Shown here piece after piece: positions 12,458 to 24,960 of a stretch of DNA of 64,000 nt. The DNA comes from Auanema rhodensis (Eukaryota; Nematoda; Chromadorea; Rhabditida; Rhabditidae), in NCBI GenBank assembly GCA_964057225.1, contig OZ059898.1, forward strand, positions 17,895,267-17,959,266. Direction: 5' to 3'. How positions within the stretch are numbered: position 1 is the stretch's first letter; each line of letters begins with the position of its first letter. The position numbers were made by a program, and so were the translations under genes. Under the pieces are notes generated by a model. The model was not told where the DNA came from and did no database searches. It worked only from the letters and a program-made list of their open reading frames with translations.

Positions 12458-15400
12458 TTGAAAAATGATGCATTAGTGTTTTTTGAGTTTCCATGTACAC
12501 TCAACATTGCTTCCAAAAACATTTTGACAAAAATTTTTTCGAAAAATTTCGAAATAATTTCGCAAAAAGTAGATGTTTTTAGATTTTTTTTTTCAAGGCA
12601 AAGACGATGGACAATGTTATTCAACGAAAAAATTAATTCTTCAGGGTGAAAATCGAGGATATAAGTGTGAGCTTATATCAGTTGATATCTCGGTCCATTT
12701 TCAAGCTGGCGCAAATCTAATAACACAGATCGACGCAGCTTAAAAATCCGCATCGAATGCACTATACTACATTGAGAAACGCTTGATATAAAAATTAGTT
12801 ATGATCGTTTGAAAAATGATGCATTAGTGTTTTTTGAGTTTCCATGTACACTCAACATTGCTTCCAAAAACATTTTGACAAAAATTTTTTCGAAAAATTT
12901 CAAAATAATTTCGCAAAAAGTAGATGTTTTTAGATTTTTTTTTTCAAGGCAAAGACGATGGACAATGTTATTCAACGAAAAAATTAATTCTTCAGGGTGA
13001 AAATCGAGGATATAAGTGTGAGCTTATATCAGTTGATATCTCGGTCCATTTTCAAGCTGGCGCAAATCTAATAACACAGATCGACGCAGCTTAAAAATCC
13101 GCATCGAATGCACTATACTACATTGAGAAACGCTTGATATAAAAATTAGTTATGATCGTTTGAAAAATGATGCATTAGTGTTTTTTGAGTTTCCATGTAC
13201 ACTCAACATTGCTTCCAAAAACATTTTGACAAAAATTTTTTCGAAAAATTTCAAAATAATTTCGCAAAAAGTAGATGTTTTTAGATTTTTTTTTTCAAGG
13301 CAAAGACGATGGACAATGTTATTCAACGAAAAAATTAATTCTTCAGGGTGAAAATCGAGGATATAAGTGTGAGCTTATATCAGTTGATATCTCGGTGCAT
13401 TTTCAAGCTAGCGCAAATCTAATAACACAGATCGACGCAGCTTAAAAATCCGCATCGAATGCACTATACTACATTGAGAAACGCTTGATACAAAAATTAG
13501 TTATGATCGTTTGAAAAATGATGCATTAGTGTTTTTTGAGTTTCCATGTACACTCAACATTGCTTCCAAAAACATTTTGACAAAAATTTTTTCGAAAAAT
13601 TTCAAAATAATTTCGCAAAAAGTAGATGTTTTTAAATTTCTTTTTTCAAGGCAAAGACGATGGACAATGTTATTCAACAAAAAAATTAATTCTTCAGGGT
13701 GAAAATCGAGGATATAAGTGTGAACTTATATCAGTTGATATCTCGGTGCATTTTTAAGCTAGCGCAAATCTGATAACACAGATCGACGCAGCTTAAAAAT
13801 CCGCATCGAATGCACTATATTACATTGAGAAACGCTTGATATAAAAATTAGTTATGATCGTTTGAAAAATGATGCATTAGTGTTTTTTGAGTTTCCATGT
13901 ACACTCAACATTGCTTCCAAAAACATTTTGACAAAAATTTTTTCGAAAAATTTCAAAATAATTTCGCAAAAAGTAGATGTTTTTAGATTTTTTTTTTCAA
14001 GGCAAAGACGATGGACAATGTTATTCAACGAAAAAATTAATTCTTCAGGGTGAAAATCGAGGATATAAGTGTGAGCTTATATCAGTTGATATCTCGGTCC
14101 ATTTTCAAGCTGGCGCAAATCTAATAACACAGATCGACGCAGCTTAAAAATCCGCATCGAATGCACTATACTACATTGAGAAACGCTTGATATAAAAATT
14201 AGTTATGATCGTTTGAAAAATGATGCATTAGTGTTTTTTGAGTTTCCATGTACACTCAACATTGCTTCCAAAAACATTTTGACAAAAATTTTTTCGAAAA
14301 ATTTCAAAATAATTTCGCAAAAAGTAGATGTTTTTAGATTTTTTTTTTCAAGGCAAAGACGATGGACAATGTTATTCAACGAAAAAATTAATTCTTCAGG
14401 GTGAAAATCGAGGATATAAGTGTGAGCTTATATCAGTTGATATCTCGGTGCATTTTCAAGCTAGCGTTAAATCTAATAACACAGATCGACGCAGCTTAAA
14501 AATCCGCATCGAATGCACTATACTACATTGAGAAACGCTTGATACAAAAATTAGTTATGATCGTTTGAAAAATGATGCATTAGTGTTTTTTGAGTTTCCA
14601 TGTACACTCAACATTGCTTCCAAAAACATTTTGACAAAAATTTTTTCGAAAAATTTCAAAATAATTTCGCAAAAAGTAGATGTTTTTAGATTTTTTTTTT
14701 CAAGGCAAAGACGATGGACAATGTTATTCAACGAAAAAATTAATTCTTCAGGGTGAAAATCGAGGATATAAGTGTGAACTTATATCAGTTGATATCTCGG
14801 TGCATTTTTAAGCTAGCGCAAATCTAATAACACAGATCGACGCAGCTTAAAAATCCGCATCGAATGCACTATACTACATTAAGAAAAGCTTAATACAAAA
14901 ATTAGTTATGATCGTTTGAAAAATGATGCATTAGTGTATTTTGAGTTTCCATGTACTTTCAGCATTGCTTCCAAAAACATTTTGACAAAAATTTTTTCGA
15001 AAAATTTCAAAATAATTTCGCAAAAAGTAGATGTTTTTAGATTTTTTTTTTCAAGGCAAAGACGATGAACAATGTTATTCAACGAAAAAATTAATTCTTC
15101 AGGGTGAAAATCGAGGATATAAGTGTGAACTTATATCAGTTGATATCTCGGTGCATTTTTAAGCTAGCGCAAATCTGATAACACAGATCGACGCAGCTTA
15201 AAAATCCGCATCGAATGCACTATACTACATTGAGAAACGCTTGATATAAAAATTAGTTATGATCGTTTGAAAAATGATGCATTAGTGTTTTTTGAGTTTC
15301 CATGTACACTCAACATTGCTTCCAAAAACATTTTGACAAAAATTTTTTCGAAAAATTTCAAAATAATTTCGCAAAAAGTAGATGTTTTTAGATTTTTTTT

Positions 15401-17723
15401 TTCAAGGCAAAGACGATGGACAATGTTATTCAACGAAAAAATTAATTCTTCAGGGTGAAAATCGAGGATATAAGTGTGAGCTTATATCAGTTGATATCTC
15501 GGTGCATTTTCAAGCTAGCGCAAATCTAATAACACAGATCGACGCAGCTTAAAAATCCGCATCGAATGCACTATACTACATTGAGAAACGCTTGATACAA
15601 AAATTAGTTATGATCGTTTGAAAAATGATGCATTAGTGTTTTTTGAGTTTCCATGTACACTCAACATTGCTTCCAAAAACATTTTGACAAAAATTTTTTC
15701 GAAAAATTTCAAAATAATTTCGCAAAAAGTAGATGTTTTTAAATTTCTTTTTTCAAGGCAAAGACGATGGACAATGTTATTCAACAAAAAAATTAATTCT
15801 TCAGGGTGAAAATCGAGGATATAAGTGTGAACTTATATCAGTTGATATCTCGGTGCATTTTTAAGCTAGCGCAAATCTGATAACACAGATCGACGCAGCT
15901 TAAAAATCCGCATCGAATGCACTATACTACATTGAGACACGCTTAATACAAAAATTTGTTATGATCGTTTGGAAAATGATGCATTAGTGTATGTTGAGTT
16001 TCCATGTACACTCAACATTGCTTCCAAAAACATTTTGACAAAAATTTTTTCGAAAAATTTCAAAATAATTTCGCAAAAAGTAAATGTTTTTAGATTCTTT
16101 TTTTTAAGGCAAAAACGATGGACAATGTTATTCAATGAAAAAATTAATTCTTCAGGGTGAAAATCGAGGATATAAGTGTGAGCTTATATCAGTTGATATC
16201 TCGGTGCATTTTTAAGCTAGCGCAAATCTGATAACACAGATCGACGCAGCTTAAAAATCCGTATCGAATGCACTATATTACATTGAGAAACGCTTGATAT
16301 AAAAATTAGTTATGATCGTTTGAAAAATGATGCATTAGTGTTTTTTGAGTTTCCATGTACACTCAACATTGCTTCCAAAAACATTTTGACAAAAATTTTT
16401 TCGAAAAATTTCAAAATAATTTCGCAAAAAGTAGATGTTTTTAGATTTTTTTTTTCAAGGCAAAGACGATGGACAATGTTATTCAACGAAAAAATTAATT
16501 CTTCAGGGTGAAAATCGAGGATATAAGTGTGAGCTTATATCAGTTGATATCTCGGTCCATTTTCAAGCTGGCGCAAATCTAATAACACAGATCGACGCAG
16601 CTTAAAAATCCGCATCGAATGCACTATACTACATTGAGAAACGCTTGATATAAAAATTAGTTATGATCGTTTGAAAAATGATGCATTAGTGTTTTTTGAG
16701 TTTCCATGTACACTCAACATTGCTTCCAAAAACATTTTGACAAAAATTTTTTCGAAAAATTTCAAAATAATTTCGCAAAAAGTAGATGTTTTTAGATTTT
16801 TTTTTTCAAGGCAAAGACGATGGACAATGTTATTCAACGAAAAAATTAATTCTTCAGGGTGAAAATCGAGGATATAAGTGTGAGCTTATATCAGTTGATA
16901 TCTCGGTGCATTTTCAAGCTAGCGCAAATCTAATAACACAGATCGACGCAGCTTAAAAATCCGCATCGAATGCACTATACTACATTGAGAAACGCTTGAT
17001 ACAAAAATTAGTTATGATCGTTTGAAAAATGATGCATTAGTGTTTTTTGAGTTTCCATGTACACTCAACATTGCTTCCAAAAACATTTTGACAAAAATTT
17101 TTTCGAAAAATTTCAAAATAATTTCGCAAAAAGTAGATGTTTTTAGATTTTTTTTTTCAAGGCAAAGACGATGGACAATGTTATTCAACGAAAAAATTAA
17201 TTCTTCAGGGTGAAAATCGAGGATATAAGTGTGAACTTATATCAGTTGATATCTCGGTGCATTTTTAAGCTAGCGCAAATCTAATAACACAGATCGACGC
17301 AGCTTAAAAATCCGCATCGAATGCACTATACTACATTAAGAAAAGCTTAATACAAAAATTAGTTATGATCGTTTGAAAAATGATGCATTAGTGTATTTTG
17401 AGTTTCCATGTACTTTCAGCATTGCTTCCAAAAACATTTTGACAAAAATTTTTTCGAAAAATTTCAAAATAATTTCGCAAAAAGTAGATGTTTTTAGATT
17501 TTTTTTTTCAAGGCAAAGACGATGAACAATGTTATTCAACGAAAAAATTAATTCTTCAGGGTGAAAATCGAGGATATAAGTGTGAACTTATATCAGTTGA
17601 TATCTCGGTGCATTTTTAAGCTAGCGCAAATCTGATAACACAGATCGACGCAGCTTAAAAATCCGCATCGAATGCACTATACTACATTGAGAAACGCTTG
17701 ATACAAAAATTAGTTATGATCGT
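12458..17723 (+). repeat. Array A subfamily with TTAGTGTTTTTTGAG and internal duplication
   Basis: Most units in this section carry TTAGTGTTTTTTGAG in place of TTAGTGTATTTTGAG, and many have GATATAAAAATTAG, GTGAGCTTATATC and CTAATAACACAG. Some also have TCGGTCCATTTTCAAGCTGG. A block of about four units near 13,830-15,240 is repeated near 16,288-17,697 at an offset of 2,458 bp (2,457 after a one-base insertion, GCGTTAAATC, at about 14,466). The preceding type unit, with TTCAATGAAAAAATT and CACTATATTACATT, is present at 12,107 and 15,969. The subfamily substitutions weaken two of the unit's inverted repeats, so it may be under different constraint or simply a drifted clone. Confidence 0.78.
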
Positions 17724-18425
17724 TTGGAAAATGATGCATTAGTGTATTTTGAGTTTCCATGTACACTCAACATTGCTTCCAAAAACATTTTGACAAAAAT
17801 TTTTTCGAAAAATTTCAAAATAATTTCGCAAAAAGTAGATGTTTTTAGATTTTTTTTTTCAAGGCAAAGACGATGGACAATGTTATTCAACGAAAAAATT
17901 AATTCTTCAGGGTGAAAATCGAGGATATAAGTGTGAACTTATATCAGTTGATATCTCGGTGCATTTTTCAGCTAGCGCAAATCTAATAACACAGATCGAC
18001 GCAGCTTAAAAATCCGCATCGAATGCACTATACTACATTGAGAAAAGTTTAATACAAAAATTAGTTATGATCGTTTGAAAAATGATGCATTAGTGTATTT
18101 TGAGTTTCCATGTACTTTCAGCATTGCTTCCAAAAACATTTTGACAAAAATTTTTTCGAAAAATTTCAAAATAATTTCGCAAAAAGTAGATGTTTTTAGA
18201 TTTTTTTTTTCAAGGCAAAGACGATGAACAATGTTATTCAACGAAAAAATTAATTCTTCAGGGTGAAAATCGAGGATATAAGTGTGAACTTATATCAGTT
18301 GATATCTCGGTGCATTTTTAAGCTAGCGCAAATCTAATAACACAGATCGACGCAGCTTAAAAATCCGCATCGAATGCACTATACTACATTGAGAAACGCT
18401 TAATACAAAAATTAGTTATGATCGT

Positions 18426-19125
18426 TTGAAAAATGATGCATTAGTGTATTTTGAGTTTCCATGTACTTTCAGCATTGCTTCCAAAAACATTTTGACAAAA
18501 ATTTTTTCGAAAAATTTCAAAATAATTTCGCAAAAAGTAGATGTTTTAGATTTTTTTCTTCAAGCCAAAGACGATGAACAATGTTATTCAACGAAAAAAT
18601 TAATTCTTCAGGGTGAAAATCGAGGATATAAGTGTGAACTTATATCAGTTGATATTTCGGTGCATTTTTAAGCTAGCGCAAATCTGATAACACAGATCGA
18701 CGCAGCTTAAAAATCCGCATCGAATGCACTATACTACATTGAGAAACGCTTAATACAAAAATTAGTTATGATCGTTTGAAAAATGATGCATTAGTGTATT
18801 TTGAGTTTCCATGTACTTTCAGCATTGCTTCCAAAAACATTTTGACAAAAATTTTTTCGAAAAATTTCAAAATAATTTCGCAAAAAGTAGATGTTTTAGA
18901 TTTTTTTCTTCAAGCCAAAGACGATGAACAATGTTATTCAACGAAAAAATTAATTCTTCAGGGTGAAAATCGAGGATATAAGTGTGAACTTATATCAGTT
19001 GATATCTCGGTGCATTTTTAAGCTAGCGCAAATCTGATAACACAGATCGACGCAGCTTAAAAATCCGCATCGAATGCACTATACTACATTGAGAAAAGCT
19101 TAATACAAAAATTAGTTATGATCGT
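18426..19125 (+). repeat. Near-identical pair of 350-bp units
   Basis: Two adjacent units share GATGTTTTAGATTTTTTTCTTCAAGCC, a one-base-shortened T-run with GCC instead of GGC, which I found nowhere else in the window. They are 350 bp apart. The only difference I noticed is GATATTTCGG in the first and GATATCTCGG in the second. This is a single-unit duplication, one of the most recent events visible in array A. Confidence 0.8.
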
Positions 19126-20870
19126 TTGAAAAATGATGCATTAGTGTATTTTGAGTTTCCATGTACTTTCAGCATTGCTTCCAAAAACATTTTGACAAAA
19201 ATTTTTTCGAAAAATTTCAAAATAATTTCGCAAAAAGTAGATGTTTTTAGATTTTTTTTTTCAAGGCAAAGACGATGAACAATGTTATTCAACGAAAAAA
19301 TTAATTCTTCAGGGTGAAAATCGAGGATATAAGTGTGAACTTATATCAGTTGATATCTCGGTGCATTTTTAAGCTAGCGCAAATCTGATAACACAGATCG
19401 ACGCAGCTTAAAAATCCGCATCGAATGCACTATACTACATTGAGAAACGCTTGATACAAAAATTAGTTATGATCGTTTGGAAAATGATGCATTAGTGTAT
19501 TTTGAGTTTCCATGTACACTCAACATTGCTTCCAAAAACATTTTGACAAAAATTTTTTCGAAAAATTTCAAAATAATTTCGCAAAAAGTAGATGTTTTTA
19601 GATTTTTTTTTTCAAGGCAAAGACGATGAACAATGTTATTCAACGAAAAAATTAATTCTTCAGGGTGAAAATCGAGGATATAAGTGTGAACTTATATCAG
19701 TTGATATCTCGGTGCATTTTTAAGCTAGCGCAAATCTGATAACACAGATCGACGCAGCTTAAAAATCCGCATCGAATGCACTATACTACATTGAAAAACG
19801 CTTGATACAAAAATTAGTTATGATCGTTTGGAAAATGATGCATTAGTGTATTTTGAGTTTCCATGTACACTCAACATTGCTTCCAAAAACATTTTGACAA
19901 AAATTTTTTCGAAAAATTTCAAAATAATTTCGCAAAAAGTAAATGTTTTTAGATTCTTTTTTTTAAGGCAAAAACGATGGACAATGTTATTCAACGAAAA
20001 AATTAATTCTTCAGGGTGAAAATCGAGGATATAAGTGTGAGCTTATATCAGTTGATATCTCGGTGCATTTTTAAGCTAGCGCAAATCTGATAACACAGAT
20101 CGACGCAGCTTAAAAATCCGCATCGAATGCACTATACTACATTGAGAAACGCTTGATATAAAAATTAGTTATGATCGTTTGAAAAATGATGCATTAGTGT
20201 TTTTTGAGTTTCCATGTACACTCAACATTGCTTCCAAAAACATTTTGACAAAAATTTTTTCGAAAAATTTCAAAATAATTTCGCAAAAAGTAGATGTTTT
20301 TAAATTTCTTTTTTCAAGGCAAAGACGATGAACAATGTTATTGAACGAAAAAATTAATTCTTCAGGGTGAAAATCGAGGATATAAGTGTGAACTTATATC
20401 AGTTGATATCTCGGTGCATTTTTAAGCTAGCGCAAATCTGATAACACAGATCGACGCAGCTTAAAAATCCGCATCAAATGCACTATACTACATTGAGAAA
20501 CGCTTAATACAAAAATTAGTTATGATCGTTTGGAAAATGATGCATTAGTGTATGTTGAGTTTCCATGTACACTCAACATTGCTTCCAAAAACATTTTGAC
20601 AAAAATTTTTTCGAAAAATTTCAAAATAATTTCGCAAAAAGTAAATGTTTTTAGATTTCTTTTTTCAAGGCAAAGACGATGGACGATGTTATTCAACAAA
20701 AAAATTAATTCTTCAGGGTGAAAATCGAGGATATAAGTGTGAACTTATATCAGTTGATATCTCGGTGCATTTTTAAGCTAGCGCAAATCTGATAACACAG
20801 ATCGACGCAGCTTAAAAATCCGCATCGAATGCACTATATTACATTGAGAAACGCTTAATACAAAAATTAG

Positions 20871-21437
20871 TTATGAGTTGCGTTTGAAAAATGATGCATT
20901 AGTGTATGTTGAGTTTCCATGTACACTCAACATTGCTTCTAAAAACATTTTGACAAAAATTTTCCCGAAAAATTTTAGAATAATTGCACAAAAAGTAGAT
21001 GTTTTTAAATTTTTTTTTTAAGGCAAAGACGATGAACAATGTTATTGAACGAAAAAATTATTTTTTCAGGGTGAAAATCGAGGATATAAGTGTGAACTTA
21101 TATCAGTTGATATCTCGGTGCATTTTTAAGCTAGCGCAAATCTGATAAAACAGATCGACGCAGCTTAAAAATCCGCATCGAATGCACTATATTACATTGA
21201 GAAACGCTTAATACAAAAATTAGTTATGATCGTTTGAAAAATGATGCATTAGTGTATTTTGAGTTTCCATGTACACTCAACATTGCTTCCAAAAACATTT
21301 TGACAAAATATTTTCCGAAAAATGTCAAAATAATTTCGCAAAAAGTAGATGTTTTTAGATTCCTTTTTTCAAGGCAAAAACGATGGACAATGTTATTCAA
21401 CAAAAAAATTAATTCTTCAGGGTGAAAATCGAGGATA
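20871..21437 (+). repeat. Diverged terminal units of array A
   Basis: The last two units carry many private changes absent elsewhere: GTTATGAGTTGCGTTTG (three extra bases), TTCTAAAAACATT, TTTTCCCGAAAAATTTTAG, AATTGCACAAAAAG, ATTATTTTTTCAGGG, GATAAAACAG, ACAAAATATTTTCCG and AAATGTCAAAAT. The final unit is cut short after about 204 bp. Greater divergence at an array end is expected because terminal units take part less in unequal exchange and conversion. This identifies a true, old edge of array A. Confidence 0.85.
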
Positions 21438-21443
21438 AAATGT
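21436..21443. other. Junction between satellite A and satellite B
   Basis: The last 351-bp unit breaks off about 204 bp after its landmark, just after GAAAATCGAGGATA, and the 176-bp satellite begins at TGTACACG. In array A the lost continuation is ATAAGTGTGAAC; in array B the normal lead-in is ATTAAGTGTACAC. Both therefore contain TAAGTGT, and the joint reads TAAAATGT at exactly that place. This looks like a join at, or very near, a shared short word, with one or two bases altered. There is no intervening unique sequence, transposon end or target-site duplication. A copying or end-joining event at the shared word is inferred, not shown. Confidence 0.85.
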
Positions 21444-24400
21444 ACACGTGATGTGCACTTGGTATGTAACTCGCTTCACGTGGAAGATGAAGAGATGCGG
21501 TTTTCAAAATTAGATTTCGCATGTCCATATTAGTCTAAAAACAAATTTTTATTGATATTGGTTCATGGTAACCATGACTTTGAAATTTACGTGAACTTTA
21601 ATTTATGCTAATTAAGTGTACACATGATGTGCACTTGGTATGTAACTCGCTTCACGTGGAAGATGAAGAGATGCGGTTTTCAAAATTAGATTTCGCATGT
21701 CCATATTAGTCTAAAAACAAATTTTTATTGATATTGGTGCATGGTAACCATGACTTTGAATTTTACGTGAACTTTAATTTATGCTAATTAAGTGTACACA
21801 TGATGTGCACTTGGTATGTAACTCGCTTCACGTGAAAGATAAAGAGATGCGGTTTACAAAATTAGATTTCGCATGTCCATATTAGTCTAAAAACAAAGTT
21901 TTATTGATATTGGTGCATGGTAACCATGACTTTGAAATTTACGTGAACTTTAATTTATGCTAATTTAGTGTACACGTGATGTGCACTTGGTATGTAACTC
22001 GCTTCACGTGAAAGATAAAGAGATGCGGTTTTCAAAATTAGATTCCGCATGTCCATATTAGTCTAAAAACAAATTTTTATTAATATTGGTGCATGGTAAC
22101 TATGACTTTGAAATTTACGTGAACTTCAATTTATGCTAATTAAGTGTACACATGATGTGCACTTGGTATGTAACTCGCTTCACGTGAAAGATAAAGAGAT
22201 GCGGTTTACAAAATTAGATTTCGCATGTCCATATTAGTCTAAAAACAAATTTTTGTTGATATTGGTGCATGGTAACCATGACTTTGAAATTTACGTGAAC
22301 TTTAATTTATGCTAATTAAGTGTACACGTGATGTGCACTTGGTATGTAACTCGCTTCACGTGAAAGATAAAGAGATGCGGTTTTCAAAATTAGATTCCGC
22401 ATGTCCATATTAGTCTAAAAACAAATTTTTATTAATATTGGTGCATGGTAACTATGACTTTGAAATTTACGTGAACTTTAATTTATGCTAATTAAGTGTA
22501 CACGTGATGTGCACTTGGTATGTAACTCGCTTCACGTGAAAGATAAAGAGATGCGGTTTTCAAAATTAGATTCCGCATGTCCATATTAGTCTAAAAACAA
22601 ATTTTTATTAATATTGGTGCATGGTAACTATGACTTTGAAATTTACGTGAACTTCAATTTATGCTAATTAAGTGTACACATGATGTGCACTTGGTATGTA
22701 ACTCGCTTCACGTGAAAGATAAAGAGATGCGGTTTACAAAATTAGATTTCGCATGTCCATATTAGTCTAAAAACAAATTTTTGTTGATATTGGTGCATGG
22801 TAACCATGACTTTGAAATTTACGTGAACTTTAATTTATGCTAATTAAGTGTACACGTGATGTGCACTTGGTATGTAACTCGCTTCACGTGAAAGATAAAG
22901 AGATGCGGTTTTCAAAATTAGATTCCGCATGTCCATATTAGTCTAAAAACAAATTTTTATTAATATTGGTGCATGGTAACTATGACTTTGAAATTTACGT
23001 GAACTTTAATTTATGCTAATTAAGTGTACACATGATGTGCACTTGGTATGTAACTCGCTTCACGTGAAAGATAAAGAGATGCGGTTTTCAAAATTAGATT
23101 CCTCATGTCCATATTAGTCTAAAAACATATTTTTATTGATATTGGTGCATGGTAACCATGACTTTGAAATTTACGTGAACTTTAATTTATGCTAATTAAG
23201 TGTACACGTGATGTGCACTTGGTATGTAACTCGCTTCACGTGAAAGATAAAGAGATGCGGTTTTCAAAATTAGATTCCCCATGTCCATTTTAGTCTAAAA
23301 ACAAATTTTTATTGATATTGGTGCATGGTAACTATGACTTTGAAATTTACGTGAATTTTAATTTATGCTAATTAAGTGTACACATGATGTGCACTTGGTA
23401 TGTAACTCGCTTCACGTCAAAGATAAAGAGATGCGGTTTTCAAAATTAGATTTCGCATGTCCATATTAGTCTAAAAACAAATTTTTATTGATATTGGTGC
23501 ATGGTAACCATGACTTTGAAATTTACGTGAACTTTAATTTATGCTAATTAAGTGTACACGTGATGTGCACTTGGTATGTAACTCGCTTCACGTGAAAGAT
23601 AAAGAGATGCGGTTTTCAAAATTAGATTCCTCATGTCCATATTAGTCTAAAAACGAATTTTTATTGATATTGATGCATGGTAACCATGACTTTGAAATTT
23701 ACGTGAACTTTAATTTATGCTTATTAAGTGTACATGTGATGAGCACTTGGTATGTAACTCGCTTCACGTGAAAGATAAAGGGATGCGGTTTTCAAGATTA
23801 GATTCCCCGTGTCCATATTAGTCTAAAAACAAATTTTTGTTGATATTGGTGGATGGTAACCATGACTTTGAAATTTACGTGAACTTTAATTTATGCTAAT
23901 TAAGTGTACACGTGATGTGCACTTGGTATGTAACTCGCTTCACGTGGAAGATGAAGAGATGCGGTTTTCAAAATTAGATTTCGCATGTCCATATTAGTCT
24001 AAAAACAAATTTTTATTGATATTGGTTCATGGTAACCATGACTTTGAAATTTACGTGAACTTTAATTTATGCTAATTAAGTGTACACATGATGTGCACTT
24101 GGTATGTAACTCGCTTCACGTGGAAGATGAAGAGATGCGGTTTTCAAAATTAGATTTCGCATGTCCATATTAGTCTAAAAACGAATTTTTATTGATATTG
24201 GTGCATGGTAACCATGACTTTGAAATTTACGTGAACTTTAATTTATGCTAATTAAGTGTACACATGATGTGCACTTGGTATGTAACTCGCTTCACGTGAA
24301 AGATAAAGAGATGCGGTTTACAAAATTAGATTTCGCATGTCCATATTAGTCTAAAAACAAAGTTTTATTGATATTGGTGCATGGTAACCATGACTTTGAA

Positions 24401-24960
24401 ATTTACGTGAACTTTAATTTATGCTAATTAAGTGTACACGTGATGTGCACTTGGTATGTAACTCGCTTCACGTGAAAGATAAAGAGATGCGGTTTTCAAA
24501 ATTAGATTCCGCATGTCCATATTAGTCTAAAAACAAATTTTTATTAATATTGGTGCATGGTAACTATGACTTTGAAATTTACGTGAACTTCAATTTATGC
24601 TAATTAAGTGTACACATGATGTGCACTTGGTATGTAACTCGCTTCACGTGAAAGATAAAGAGATGCGGTTTACAAAATTAGATTTCGCATGTCCATATTA
24701 GTCTAAAAACAAATTTTTGTTGATATTGGTGCATGGTAACCATGACTTTGAAATTTACGTGAACTTTAATTTATGCTAATTAAGTGTACACGTGATGTGC
24801 ACTTGGTATGTAACTCGCTTCACGTGAAAGATAAAGAGATGCGGTTTTCAAAATTAGATTCCGCATGTCCATATTAGTCTAAAAACAAATTTTTATTAAT
24901 ATTGGTGCATGGTAACTATGACTTTGAAATTTACGTGAACTTTAATTTATGCTAATTAAG
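21441..24960 (+). repeat. Array B start: six-unit block duplicated at 14-unit offset
   Basis: The first six units (21,441-22,496) reappear at 23,905-24,960, an offset of 2,464 bp or 14 units. Shared private marks, in the same order, are CACGTGGAAGATGAAG in two successive units, TTGGTTCATGG, GGTTTACAAAATTAG, and AACAAAGTTTTATTG. Agreement stops near 24,961, where TGTAAACATG appears. Units at the very edge of array B are therefore as homogenised as interior ones, unlike the edge of array A. Confidence 0.85.

Larger units (their letters stand above)
1..21437 (+). repeat. Satellite array A: head-to-tail 351-bp units, about 61 copies
   Basis: The same unit of about 351 bp recurs without interruption. 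Landmarks such as the GATCGTTTG(G/A)AAAATG word return at 4,746, 5,097, 5,448, then 8,252 and 8,603, spaced 351 bp, with occasional 349-353 bp units caused by indels in T-runs. One unit counted by hand (5,097-5,447) is exactly 351 bp and about 32% GC. All units have one orientation and nothing else is inserted. Neighbouring units differ at a limited set of recurring sites, for example TATGTTGAG or TATTTTGAG, TAAGCTAGCG or TACGCTAGCG, and the T-run length, so subfamilies and higher-order repeats can be followed. The array continues beyond the left end of the window. This is typical of eukaryotic satellite DNA. I do not recognise the family, and the locus (centromeric, pericentromeric or subtelomeric) cannot be told from sequence alone. 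Confidence 0.98.

Noticed and set aside
2643-21425. Recurring 63- to 81-residue open frames in array A
   Set aside because: The unit is 351 bp, divisible by three, so any open frame in the unit returns in the same frame in every copy. The 63-residue version begins at TTG, not ATG, and differences between units are substitutions and frameshifts with no sign of protein constraint. No known domain is visible.
21430-21445. Transposon end or target-site duplication at the A/B junction
   Set aside because: No terminal inverted repeat, poly-A tail or flanking direct duplication is visible. The shared TAAGTGT word explains the joint more simply.
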